The notes beneath the pieces are model-generated. The model was given only the letters and a program-made list of their open reading frames with translations, searched no databases and had not been told where the DNA came from. A program made the translations under genes and the position numbers. Positions 55,256 through 62,708 of a DNA stretch of 64,000 bases are shown piece by piece. The DNA is from Polynucleobacter arcticus. Its GTDB lineage: Bacteria > Pseudomonadota > Gammaproteobacteria > Burkholderiales > Burkholderiaceae. Where the stretch lies: NCBI RefSeq assembly GCF_013307205.1, contig NZ_CP028940.1, forward strand, positions 481,683 through 545,682, given 5' to 3'. Position 1 is the first letter of the stretch. Every line of letters starts with the position of its first letter.

Positions 55256-56023
55256 CTACAGAGCATAGGTTTTGTAATCCTTAATGACTGGCCTTGGGGT
55301 TACGATACCAATGATTTCAGCTAGATCCATAGGGTCCCTTGATACCAGCTGGACAAGTTCATTTTGAACTGCACTATCTCGCATACTTTCCTCATTGACA
55401 GAGAGTAGGCCAACAATTTCGGTGGCTATCTTCATGCGATATTCCGAGGGATAACGCACTGTAGGACGTGGCTTAGTAAGTCCAAAAAAGACCCCAACAT
55501 TCTCATAGAAATGTTCATGCATAGCCCTCATTTTTGTGCGGTTCCCATAAAGTTTCGATCCTTGAAGGCTGGAATTGACCAGTGGAATAAGAATAATGTG
55601 GCAATGGGGACAAGCTTCATCTCTATGAACAATTGCGCTTAACACGTAAATTCCGAAATACTTCCTGCACCACTCAATACAACTATTAAAAAACTCTTCT
55701 TCATTGAGTTTATGACCATTAGGTAAGCTAAAGACGGCTTCGATTCCCAGAACTGCATCTCTTCGAATCTTTCTGAGTAGATTAGCTGACTTGATGACTG
55801 CATCATACTCAAGCTTAACTTCAGAAGAGGTGTCATGGCCTACAAGAATTTGATTCTCTCGCGTTCTCATGGGGTCAATCTTGCCAATCTTAGTTCTTTC
55901 TGCAGGAATTTCCCTAAGGTTATGCATGGAAGCCATCTTAATTTTTGTTGGACCCTTTAGCCTTGCAAGACACAGTACAGGGGCTATGCTTTTATGAGGA
56001 TGGTTAATGATTGATTCAACCAT
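55256..56023 (-). CDS. MobV/Pre-type plasmid mobilization relaxase (short form)
   Basis: A 255-residue protein with the signature of Pre/Mob relaxases of rolling-circle plasmids. The N-terminal CLARLKG...MHNLRE corresponds to motif I, and AIVHRDEACPHCHIILIPL contains the HxDExxPHxH metal-binding motif III. These enzymes nick DNA at oriT for mobilization. The usual length is 400-500 residues; here only the catalytic domain remains, ending soon after. Its start overlaps the AlpA-like gene by 8 bases. It may be functional as a minimal relaxase or a truncated remnant. Confidence 0.75.
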   Translation of the reverse strand: MVESIINHPHKSIAPVLCLARLKGPTKIKMASMHNLREIPAERTKIGKIDPMRTRENQILVGHDTSSEVKLEYDAVIKSANLLRKIRRDAVLGIEAVFSLPNGHKLNEEEFFNSCIEWCRKYFGIYVLSAIVHRDEACPHCHIILIPLVNSSLQGSKLYGNRTKMRAMHEHFYENVGVFFGLTKPRPTVRYPSEYRMKIATEIVGLLSVNEESMRDSAVQNELVQLVSRDPMDLAEIIGIVTPRPVIKDYKTYAL

Positions 56024-56222
56024 TTAAACCCCCAGCATTGCAAACATTGCGATCAATAAATTCACATAGATCGCTCATGCGGTATCTAATCTTACGACCG
56101 ATTCTGATGAAGGGTAATGGATATCTATTGGTTGCCCTCCATACATCAAGGGTATGAGGAGATACATCCAATATCTTTGCTGCTTGCTTTGTGTCTATGA
56201 GTACAACGTTGTTATCAATCAA
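56016..56222 (-). CDS. AlpA-like excisionase / MerR-type helix-turn-helix protein
   Basis: A 68-residue DNA-binding protein with a MerR/AlpA-type domain: LIDTKQAAKILDVSPHTLDVWRATNRYPLPFIRIGRKIRYRMSDLCEFIDRN. Such proteins act as excisionases (recombination directionality factors) or regulators beside P4-type integrases. It heads the overlapping pair with the relaxase. Confidence 0.8.
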   Translation of the reverse strand: MIDNNVVLIDTKQAAKILDVSPHTLDVWRATNRYPLPFIRIGRKIRYRMSDLCEFIDRNVCNAGGLNG

Positions 56223-56344
56223 TTAAATCTCCTTTGAACAACTGAGTAATTGGCTCTCGAAGAAATTTCGTGAATCTCAGTTATGAAAAGGAATTTAGTC
56301 CATCAATAAAATACTTTCAACTTAGCATTTAGATATAACTTATG

Positions 56345-56370
56345 AAGCACTAAGATGCTTTGTAGTGCTT
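56345..56370. other. Inverted repeat in the gap between excisionase and integrase
   Basis: AAGCACT (56345-56351) and AGTGCTT (56364-56370) form 7-bp arms in an AT-rich 246-base gap without genes. It could terminate the integrase transcript or be part of a nicking site (oriT), and neither is proven. Confidence 0.35.
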
Positions 56371-56468
56371 TAAATTAATCTAAGAAGTTTTAAGCTGCAC
56401 TGTGAACGAAAAATATTTTTAACTTCATGCCTCCCCGTGTTGTTTATTAGCACTGGTTCCTAATACCC

Positions 56469-57809
56469 CTAGTGATACATCCGATTGGTCCCTATGGGGG
56501 GTGTCTGCATTGTCATTGCTTTGGTTGCATCTGATGTAGATACCCTGACAGGATCCATATCCATGCGTGCATAAATCTGTGTTGAAGCAGGGCTTTGGTG
56601 ATTTAAGCTTTTCCCGATAATCAAAGGTGAGACTCCGTTGATGGCCTGCCAACTTCCATAAGTTCTCCTTAGATCATGCATCCACAGATCTTCCATTTTC
56701 CAAATGTTGATATCAATTTTTAGCCTTTCACTAACATCACATAGCTTTGTATAGGCCGCACTAGGACTGTCCTTTAGCATGCTATTCAAAACCGCCTCCT
56801 CCTGAAGGCTAAGATGGTTCCGAGACTTTAAGTAGCTCATACCATTAAGGCAATTTGCTCTCATTTTTATTCTTACCCACCCCTTCTTTGGCTCCATTAG
56901 GTGACCATACTTACCAGCACTAGGAAATACATAGTTTGATGATTGATTCGTAGATCGAGGAGAGAGAATGCCGATAGCCTCTGGAGTAAGCGGGATGGTT
57001 TGAGACATGCCATTCTTTGTTCGTTTGATATTCCATAACCGATTCGAAAAGTCTATGTCTGACCAGCGCATCGATAAAACATTCGAACGCCTTGCTCCAG
57101 TAAACAGTGATACGAGGACATAGTCCCTGATGATTACGTTTTCCTCCAACTGTGTAGCACTTAAAAAGGCTGCCATTTCATTGGGAAGAATGTACCTCTC
57201 TCTTGACTTCTCTTTATTTTTTCTAATGCCAGAGGCAGGATTCAGGGTGTAATAACCCCGATCGATTGCCCAGCTAAATACTGCTGAGATTAAGGCAATG
57301 GTTCTATTGGCCGTAACCCCATGACCACTTGCCGTTATAGAGGAGTGAATAGATCCAATGTCACCCCTGTCTATTTCTGCAAGCTTCTTGTTACCAAGGG
57401 GGGCTTTCAAATACTTGATGTATTTCTGCCGATCTGAACTATGCGTGATCTTATTGGGAATGGAGTGTTCCTTATAAAAAAGCTCAAATAGATCGGCAAA
57501 TGTCATCTGCGATCGCTTAATTTTTAAGCCTTCAGCCACACTCACCCCATTAGAAAGCATTGAAACGATTTCTAAGGCCTTATTACGGGCCTGTTCAACT
57601 GTGGTGCTTGGGTATTCCCCGATAGTAATTCGTTGCGTCCTACCGTTTTTAACGCGTTTGTGTACAGAAAATACTATCCGACCCTTTTGGTTTATTCGCA
57701 AACACAGTCCCCTCACACCCGTATCTCTGTATTCAATCCGACCACCCAATGCGGCAGGCTCTAGCATGTCAATAGTATTTTTAGTGAATCTAAACTCTCT
57801 ACTTTTCAT
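56469..57809 (-). CDS. int: P4-type tyrosine integrase
   Basis: A 446-residue phage-type integrase. The N-terminal DUF4102-like domain (KNTIDMLEPAALGGRIEYRDTGVRGLCLRI) is followed by the SAM-like core-binding domain (about 100-195) and the catalytic domain. Catalytic residues: Arg240 in TGARR, His378 and Arg381 in HDLRR, His404 and Tyr413 in QIYARMD. An insertion of about 50 residues (320-370) precedes the HDLRR box compared with the usual family layout. The frame is open upstream into the tRNA copy, but the ATG at 57809 is the family start. The gene lies 162 bases from attR. Confidence 0.92.
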   Translation of the reverse strand: MKSREFRFTKNTIDMLEPAALGGRIEYRDTGVRGLCLRINQKGRIVFSVHKRVKNGRTQRITIGEYPSTTVEQARNKALEIVSMLSNGVSVAEGLKIKRSQMTFADLFELFYKEHSIPNKITHSSDRQKYIKYLKAPLGNKKLAEIDRGDIGSIHSSITASGHGVTANRTIALISAVFSWAIDRGYYTLNPASGIRKNKEKSRERYILPNEMAAFLSATQLEENVIIRDYVLVSLFTGARRSNVLSMRWSDIDFSNRLWNIKRTKNGMSQTIPLTPEAIGILSPRSTNQSSNYVFPSAGKYGHLMEPKKGWVRIKMRANCLNGMSYLKSRNHLSLQEEAVLNSMLKDSPSAAYTKLCDVSERLKIDINIWKMEDLWMHDLRRTYGSWQAINGVSPLIIGKSLNHQSPASTQIYARMDMDPVRVSTSDATKAMTMQTPPIGTNRMYH

Positions 57810-57971
57810 TATGTATCTCTCCTGTGGGTAACGTGTGGGTAACAAAGTACATGCAATTGCGTGATTGCGTATGCATCTGGGTGAATACTTGATTTGCTTT
57901 GAAGCCTTTTTGATAAAGGCTGAGATGACTTGATGCATCATCATGAACAATGCTGAATAGATTGAACACGT

Positions 57972-58018
57972 GACTTTTAATCCGTTGGTCGCGAGTTCGA
58001 ATCTCGCCCGACCCACCA
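57972..58018 (+). repeat. Right attachment site (attR), 3' fragment of tRNA-Lys
   Basis: A perfect 47-base copy of the 3' part of tRNA-Lys (53988-54034), without the 5' half, hence not a functional tRNA. It marks the right end of the element. Confidence 0.92.
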
Positions 58019-58026
58019 GTATCTAT

Positions 58027-58056
58027 AAGCCCCACAGGTTAACGCCTGCGGGGCTT
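58027..58056 (+). terminator. Strong terminator beyond attR, probably the original tRNA-Lys terminator
   Basis: AAGCCCC-A-CAGG (58027-58038) pairs with CCTG-C-GGGGCTT (58045-58056) and is followed by T-rich sequence. No gene ends before it except the tRNA copy, so it most likely terminated tRNA-Lys before the element inserted. Confidence 0.75.
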
Positions 58057-58060
58057 TCTC

Positions 58061-58098
58061 TTTATATTCACCTTTATATTCACCAAATGGTGAATATA
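58061..58098. repeat. Direct and inverted repeats near attR
   Basis: TTTATATTCACC occurs twice in tandem (58061-58072 and 58073-58084). The second copy starts an almost perfect palindrome, with 11-bp arms TATATTCACCA and TGGTGAATATA around two bases (58075-58098). The arrangement looks like a protein-binding site. A 26-codon open frame starts inside it (58088) and is probably meaningless. Confidence 0.6.
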
Positions 58099-58263
58099 TT
58101 AGAAAACATACCTGATTTTCTCAAGTGCAATAAGCTCATAGAATTGATCATCGAGTGGTTAGACTGAAATAGCGTAACTCAGATAGTCAAAATAAAAAGG
58201 TGGGTAAATAAACTTTCTACACTCAAATAGCCAACCGTCCCAAATCAAATAAAGGCTCAAGCA

Positions 58264-58608
58264 ATGGGATTACGCTTTCAAAAACGGATTACCTTATTTA
58301 AGGGACTCACGATCAATCTGAGTAAGACTGGTGCGAGCGTTAGCGTTGGACCACGTGGCGCCAAACTGAATATCCGCGGTGACAAAGTTACCGGGAATAT
58401 CGGAATACCAGGAACAGGCATCAGTTATCGACAGCGCTTAGATAGCCAACAAAGCTCTGAGCAATCTGCTCATGTAGAGCCTCTTCAAGAACATCATCAA
58501 TTACCATCTGAGGATAAGACATACCGCAGAGAATTAAGCTGGAGGGTGTTTGGGTTGATTAGCTTCGCGGGATTTGCTTATGTCACCTACCTACTGATAA
58601 CAAGGTAA
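58264..58608 (+). CDS. DUF4236 domain membrane protein
   Basis: A 114-residue protein with an N-terminal DUF4236 domain (GLRFQKRITLFKGLTINLSKTGASVSVGPRGAKLNIRGDKVTGNIGIPGTGISYRQ, about residues 2-58), a polar linker and one C-terminal helix (VFGLISFAGFAYVTYLLI). The domain is widespread and of unknown function, often found near mobile or defence genes. It lies between the island and the cas genes. Confidence 0.8.
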   Translation: MGLRFQKRITLFKGLTINLSKTGASVSVGPRGAKLNIRGDKVTGNIGIPGTGISYRQRLDSQQSSEQSAHVEPLQEHHQLPSEDKTYRRELSWRVFGLISFAGFAYVTYLLITR

Positions 58609-58718
58609 TGACATTTTGGCGATGGAAACTAAAGACCCCGCAGGGCAATCTGAAAAGCACCCACTTAAGTGAGACTCGCTCCAGCCGTTTACGGGGTATT
58701 AGCAATGGAGTTGTATCA

Positions 58719-59150
58719 CTAATTCCCCATGCCCATTGCTGGACTGTTCCCTCTTATTCCGATGTGATAGGCGGGTTTAGTTTTGCGCCCGACGGAGACA
58801 ATTTCATAATAAAAGGGGCGATTCATTGCGAGAGAGCAAAGCCCTTTTCCCTCTTGGTCGTAATTCACGCCTGCGGTTTGAACGAAGGGCTCTACATAGA
58901 AGGTGGCAGTTTCGCCCGTGTCGAATTGGGCAACCTTGATGCTCTCTATCCAAAGTTCCAAGTAACAACCGCCCCCCAAAAATCCCTCATCCCTAGTTAC
59001 GCTAAGTGGATAGGTTCGTTTTTCGTCAGGGATTTGGTATGCCAATAAGCGATCTTTGGGTACCGGCTTAGCATCCTTAGATGAAATATTCGTAGCGCAG
59101 CCTGTCGCCATTAACACTAATAAAAAAGTTGGAATAAGTGATCTTTTCAA
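58719..59150 (-). CDS. Predicted lipoprotein of unknown function
   Basis: About 143 residues with a lipoprotein signal: KRSLIPTFLLVLMATGC places the lipidated Cys near residue 18. The mature part has two further cysteines (GGCYLEL, GLCSLAM) and no family I can name. A TTG at 59150 has an AAAGGA ribosome binding site at good distance and gives a normal signal length, so I prefer it to the ATG at 59180, which adds ten polar residues. It is convergent with the DUF4236 gene. An open frame of similar length on the opposite strand is judged a shadow. Confidence 0.65.
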   Translation of the reverse strand: MKRSLIPTFLLVLMATGCATNISSKDAKPVPKDRLLAYQIPDEKRTYPLSVTRDEGFLGGGCYLELWIESIKVAQFDTGETATFYVEPFVQTAGVNYDQEGKGLCSLAMNRPFYYEIVSVGRKTKPAYHIGIRGNSPAMGMGN

Positions 59151-59180
59151 AATAAGGTCCTTTGCATGCGTAGGTGGCAT

Positions 59181-59483
59181 CCTATTTTTTTAGACAATGT
59201 TGTTAATACTATGCCTTATTAACCCGATAAAACGATGATGCCTATGTTTGCCGTTAGTAAAAGTTCAAACTGACATAAGATTATCTGACACCCCCTTATT
59301 CAAGGGGTGTCATACATAAAGATCTTAGTTAAGAATGATTTGAAAATATGGATAACTAATAAATCCTTTTGCTTTTCCTGCTCAAGTATTTGTAAGCAAA
59401 TCTTCTCTTTACTACGAAGCCTTTGTTTGCTCCGCCCGCTGAGTGTAAGCAAGGGGTTGGGTGGATAGAAAGGCGATAGGGGA
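59181..59483. other. Non-coding stretch between lipoprotein and tracrRNA candidate
   Basis: No convincing gene. A 27-base hairpin with 9-bp arms TGACACCCC and GGGGTGTCA lies at 59287-59313. A weaker long hairpin with AGCAAA/TTTGCT and CTTC/GAAG arms lies near 59395-59432. An open frame of 81 codons on the minus strand (59300-59545) has no protein-like features. Confidence 0.5.
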
Positions 59484-59575
59484 AAGAAAAGAGCCGCACA
59501 TGGCGGCTCTGCATTTGGTGCATTTTTCGGCTTGTTAGCGTTCAAAGCACATATCCCAATCTACTAGCTTCTTAG
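59484..59575 (-). ncRNA. Candidate tracrRNA of the type II-C locus
   Basis: Read on the minus strand, an anti-repeat-like segment (about 59575 to 59534) ends in CGCTAAC. It is followed by AAGCCG, a short TGCA-N5-TGCA nexus-like hairpin (59510-59522) and a strong terminator stem AGAGCCGC/GCGGCTCT (59490-59510) with TTTTCTTT. This order (anti-repeat, AAG-type junction, nexus, terminator) resembles known tracrRNAs of type II-C systems. The CRISPR repeat is not in the window, so base pairing with it cannot be tested. The terminator stem could also serve the other strand. Confidence 0.45.
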
Positions 59576-59639
59576 TGTAGTCTATCTTTATATATATTCT
59601 GTAAATTTTATAAATTATTTAAATATTTTGGAGATCTAA

Positions 59640-62600
59640 ATGCTACCTAAATTAAGATATAGACTGGCATTAGATCTCGGCACCAGCTCGATTGGCTGGT
59701 GCCTACTAAAAATTAATCCAGATTACCAACCCCAAGCCATTATCAAAATGGGTGTTCGGATATTCTCTGATGGCAGAAACCCTAAAGACGGGTCTTCCTT
59801 GGCAGTTACTAGACGTGAAGCAAGGCAAATGCGTAGAAGACGAGATCGACTTCTAAAGCGTAAAGCCCGCTTAATTGATTCACTTATTAAACATGGGTTC
59901 TTTCCAAAATCTCCTGAAGAACGTCATGCTAGTGTGACCTTAGACCCCTATTTGTTACGTAGAAAAGGGTTGTATGAGACTCTTTCTGCCAGTGAATTTG
60001 CCAGAGCCCTCTTCCATCTTAATCAGCGCCGTGGCTTTTTAAGTAATCGCAAGACCGACAAAAAAGATAATGATAGCGGCGCTCTTAAACAGGCCATCAT
60101 CAAATTACGTAAAAAATTAGAGGAAGAGCAATGCCAGACTTTGGGTGAATGGCTGGCTAAACGTCATGAACAAGGGCTAAGTGTCAGAGCTAGATTGCGC
60201 GGTAAAACCCAAAAAGATAAGGCATACGACTTTTATGCTGACCGCGCCATGATTGAGCATGAGTTCGATACCCTTTGGGAAAAACAAAGAGTATTCAATG
60301 CCATGTTATTTAATGAAGCTGCAAGATTAGAACTAAAGGATGTACTACTATTCCAACGCAATCTAAAGCCTGTGAGACCTGGCCGCTGCACATTAATACC
60401 TGAAGAAGAGCGTGCTCCCCTCGCCTTACCAAGCACGCAGTTATTTAGAATTTATCAAGAGGTAAACAACCTCCGGATTCTGTCTGAACAGTTGGCGGAG
60501 GCTGAGTTAAGTAAGGGACAAAGAGATCAGATTGTTTCATTACTCAATCTAAAGAGCCGGGTTACCTTCAAAGGAATATCTAAGGCGCTTAAACTTTCGT
60601 CTGGATCTTCATTTAACCTTGAAGATGTCAAGCGGGAATTCCTAAAAGGTAATAGCACCACGGCAATTTTGTCAAAAGATGATCTTTTTGGTGATTCTTG
60701 GCATGAATTGAATCTTTTAGAGCAGGATACAATAGTTAGCCGACTTTTAAACGACCCTAGCGAACAGAAAGTTATCGCTTGGTTAATGAATAAATTTACT
60801 TTAGACGAATCCACAGCAGAAAGAATTGCTAATGCCTCTTTACCCGAGGGCTACGGAAGCCTTAGTAAGGCTGCACTAGACAAAATCCTTCCTCAATTAA
60901 TGGGCGAAGTTGTTACTTATGACAAGGCAGTGGTAGCAGCTGGCTTTGACTCTCATAGCGCCCTTTCACATTCCCAGTCAACCGGTGAAATTATGGAGTC
61001 TTTGCCATATTACGGCGATCCATTGCGTCGGCATGTCGCTTTTGCCAAAGATAACCCTCGCAATAATGAGGAGCGCTTTGGAAAAATTGCCAATCCAACT
61101 GTACATATTGGGTTAAATGAACTTCGTAAAGTTGTTAATGCCTTAATTAAGCGATATGGACATCCGAGCGAAGTAATCGTTGAGGTCACCAGAGATTTAA
61201 AGCTCAGCCGAGAAAAGAAGAAAGAGATTGAGCGCGATCAAAAAGACAGGCAAGACTTTAATGAAAAATTAGTTATCGAAGCGTGTGGCGTTTTAAATCT
61301 AAACCCCGATAATTTGGATCGCTCGAAGCGAAGAGAGTTATCGCAAAAAATGCAACTCTGGTATGAGCTGAACCCTCATGATGTTACTAATCGGTGCTGT
61401 CCATACACGGGCGAGCAATTAAACATCTCAAAACTACTGTCTAGCGAAGTGGAGATTGAGCATATTCTGCCGTACTCGAGAACATTGGATGATTCGCTAA
61501 ATAATAAAACAGTCTGTATCAGTCGCGCCAACCGAATTAAGGGTAACGATACGCCCTATGAGGCTTTTGGTGCTAAGACAGAGCCAGGTTATGACTATGA
61601 GTCAATAGTGCATCGAGCTTCACTCATGTCTAAAAATAAGGGGAAGCGCTTTACTGAAGATGGGTACCAGCGCTGGCTAAAAGAAGATAAGGATTTTCTA
61701 GCTAGAGCATTAAACGATACAGCTTACTTATCCAAAATAGCTAAGGAGTACTTATCGCTTATTTGCCCACCAAACCGGGTCAGAGCCATTCCAGGGAGAA
61801 TGACTGCCCTGCTTAGAGGAACATTCGGCTTGAACCAATTACTCTCTAGCGATAGCTCTAAAAACCGTGACGACCACCGTCACCATGCGTTAGATGCCGC
61901 AGTGATAGGTGTTACTGACCAAGGTCTATTACAACGGTTTTCGCAAGCCAGTGCCAATGCAAGAAGTATGCAGTTGGATAGACTTGTCGAAAATATGCCT
62001 CTACCTTGGGATACCTATAGAGAGCATGTTGAAAGAGGACTCTCGAACATTGTTGTTAGCCATAAACCCGATCACGGTTACCGGGGGGCTATGCATGAAG
62101 AGACTGCTTGGGGTCTTCGGAGCGATGGCGTGGCCACCAGAAGAATTCATGAAGAAGGTAGCGATCATCGAATTCGTGAATTTGCTAATAAAAAATTAGT
62201 AGAAATTAGCAGTACTAAAAATCCAGATAGGCATGGCCTTGATAGTAATGGAGAACCTGCCCCATATAAAGGCTATGTAGGTGGTAGCAATTATTGTTTA
62301 GAAATATGCCGAGATGAGACAGGCAAATGGCATGGAGACGTTATTAGTACTTATGAAGCCTACCAAGTGATTCGCAAACTAGGCGAAGCGGAAGGTGCAA
62401 AAAAATTAAGCCACTCAACCTTAAGTCAAACAGATAAGCCACTGGTAATGCGCTTGATGATGAATGACTATTTAAGGATAAAAATCGATGGCATCAGTAA
62501 GATAATGCGTGTAGTAAAGATCGCGGGAAATGGACAGATTTCCTTGGCGCTACATCGAGAGGCTAATGTTGACGCCAGAAACAGGGATAAATTAAATACT

Positions 62601-62699
62601 TTTAGCTATATCTCTAAAATGGCTGGCTCATTGAAGACTGCGGAAGGTTATAAGATTACCGTTTCTCCGATTGGTGAAGTAAGTAGCCAATTCCGTTAG
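59640..62699 (+). CDS. cas9: CRISPR-associated endonuclease Cas9, type II-C
   Basis: A 1019-residue Cas9, within the size range of type II-C. RuvC-I is LALDLGTSSIGW with Asp12, the Arg-rich bridge helix is residues 58-78, RuvC-II is VIVEVTRDLK with Glu515, the HNH domain has EIEHILPYSR with His608 and Asn631 in RANRIKGN, and RuvC-III is HHALDAAV with His749 and Asp752. All catalytic residues are present. The C-terminal PAM-interacting part (about 850-1019) ends in SPIGEVSSQF. A GGAG ribosome binding site precedes the ATG. cas1 follows after 9 bases. No csn2 or cas4 is seen, which together with size defines II-C. Confidence 0.96.
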   Translation: MLPKLRYRLALDLGTSSIGWCLLKINPDYQPQAIIKMGVRIFSDGRNPKDGSSLAVTRREARQMRRRRDRLLKRKARLIDSLIKHGFFPKSPEERHASVTLDPYLLRRKGLYETLSASEFARALFHLNQRRGFLSNRKTDKKDNDSGALKQAIIKLRKKLEEEQCQTLGEWLAKRHEQGLSVRARLRGKTQKDKAYDFYADRAMIEHEFDTLWEKQRVFNAMLFNEAARLELKDVLLFQRNLKPVRPGRCTLIPEEERAPLALPSTQLFRIYQEVNNLRILSEQLAEAELSKGQRDQIVSLLNLKSRVTFKGISKALKLSSGSSFNLEDVKREFLKGNSTTAILSKDDLFGDSWHELNLLEQDTIVSRLLNDPSEQKVIAWLMNKFTLDESTAERIANASLPEGYGSLSKAALDKILPQLMGEVVTYDKAVVAAGFDSHSALSHSQSTGEIMESLPYYGDPLRRHVAFAKDNPRNNEERFGKIANPTVHIGLNELRKVVNALIKRYGHPSEVIVEVTRDLKLSREKKKEIERDQKDRQDFNEKLVIEACGVLNLNPDNLDRSKRRELSQKMQLWYELNPHDVTNRCCPYTGEQLNISKLLSSEVEIEHILPYSRTLDDSLNNKTVCISRANRIKGNDTPYEAFGAKTEPGYDYESIVHRASLMSKNKGKRFTEDGYQRWLKEDKDFLARALNDTAYLSKIAKEYLSLICPPNRVRAIPGRMTALLRGTFGLNQLLSSDSSKNRDDHRHHALDAAVIGVTDQGLLQRFSQASANARSMQLDRLVENMPLPWDTYREHVERGLSNIVVSHKPDHGYRGAMHEETAWGLRSDGVATRRIHEEGSDHRIREFANKKLVEISSTKNPDRHGLDSNGEPAPYKGYVGGSNYCLEICRDETGKWHGDVISTYEAYQVIRKLGEAEGAKKLSHSTLSQTDKPLVMRLMMNDYLRIKIDGISKIMRVVKIAGNGQISLALHREANVDARNRDKLNTFSYISKMAGSLKTAEGYKITVSPIGEVSSQFR

Positions 62700-62708
62700 A
62701 GCCAGATT

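Larger units (their letters stand above)
53988..58018. mobile_element. Small tRNA-Lys-integrated mobilizable element (about 4 kb)
   Basis: The segment between the 47-bp repeats carries a tyrosine integrase next to the right site, an AlpA-like excisionase, a short MobV/Pre-type relaxase, an XRE regulator and two envelope proteins of unknown function. Together with insertion at a tRNA 3' end this describes an integrative mobilizable element. It encodes no conjugation machinery, so transfer would need a helper. Cargo is minimal. Confidence 0.82.

Noticed and set aside
57810..58016. Integrase extension starting MGRARFELATNGLK
   Set aside because: These codons are the reverse complement of the tRNA copy at attR, a frequent false start beside tRNA-integrated elements.
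58608..59048. Open frame of 146 codons on the plus strand
   Set aside because: It lies antisense to the lipoprotein gene, which has a clear signal and lipobox. The plus frame shows no domain-like sequence.
59300..59545. Open frame of 81 codons on the minus strand upstream of cas9
   Set aside because: Low-complexity composition, no ribosome binding site and overlap with the tracrRNA-like hairpins.
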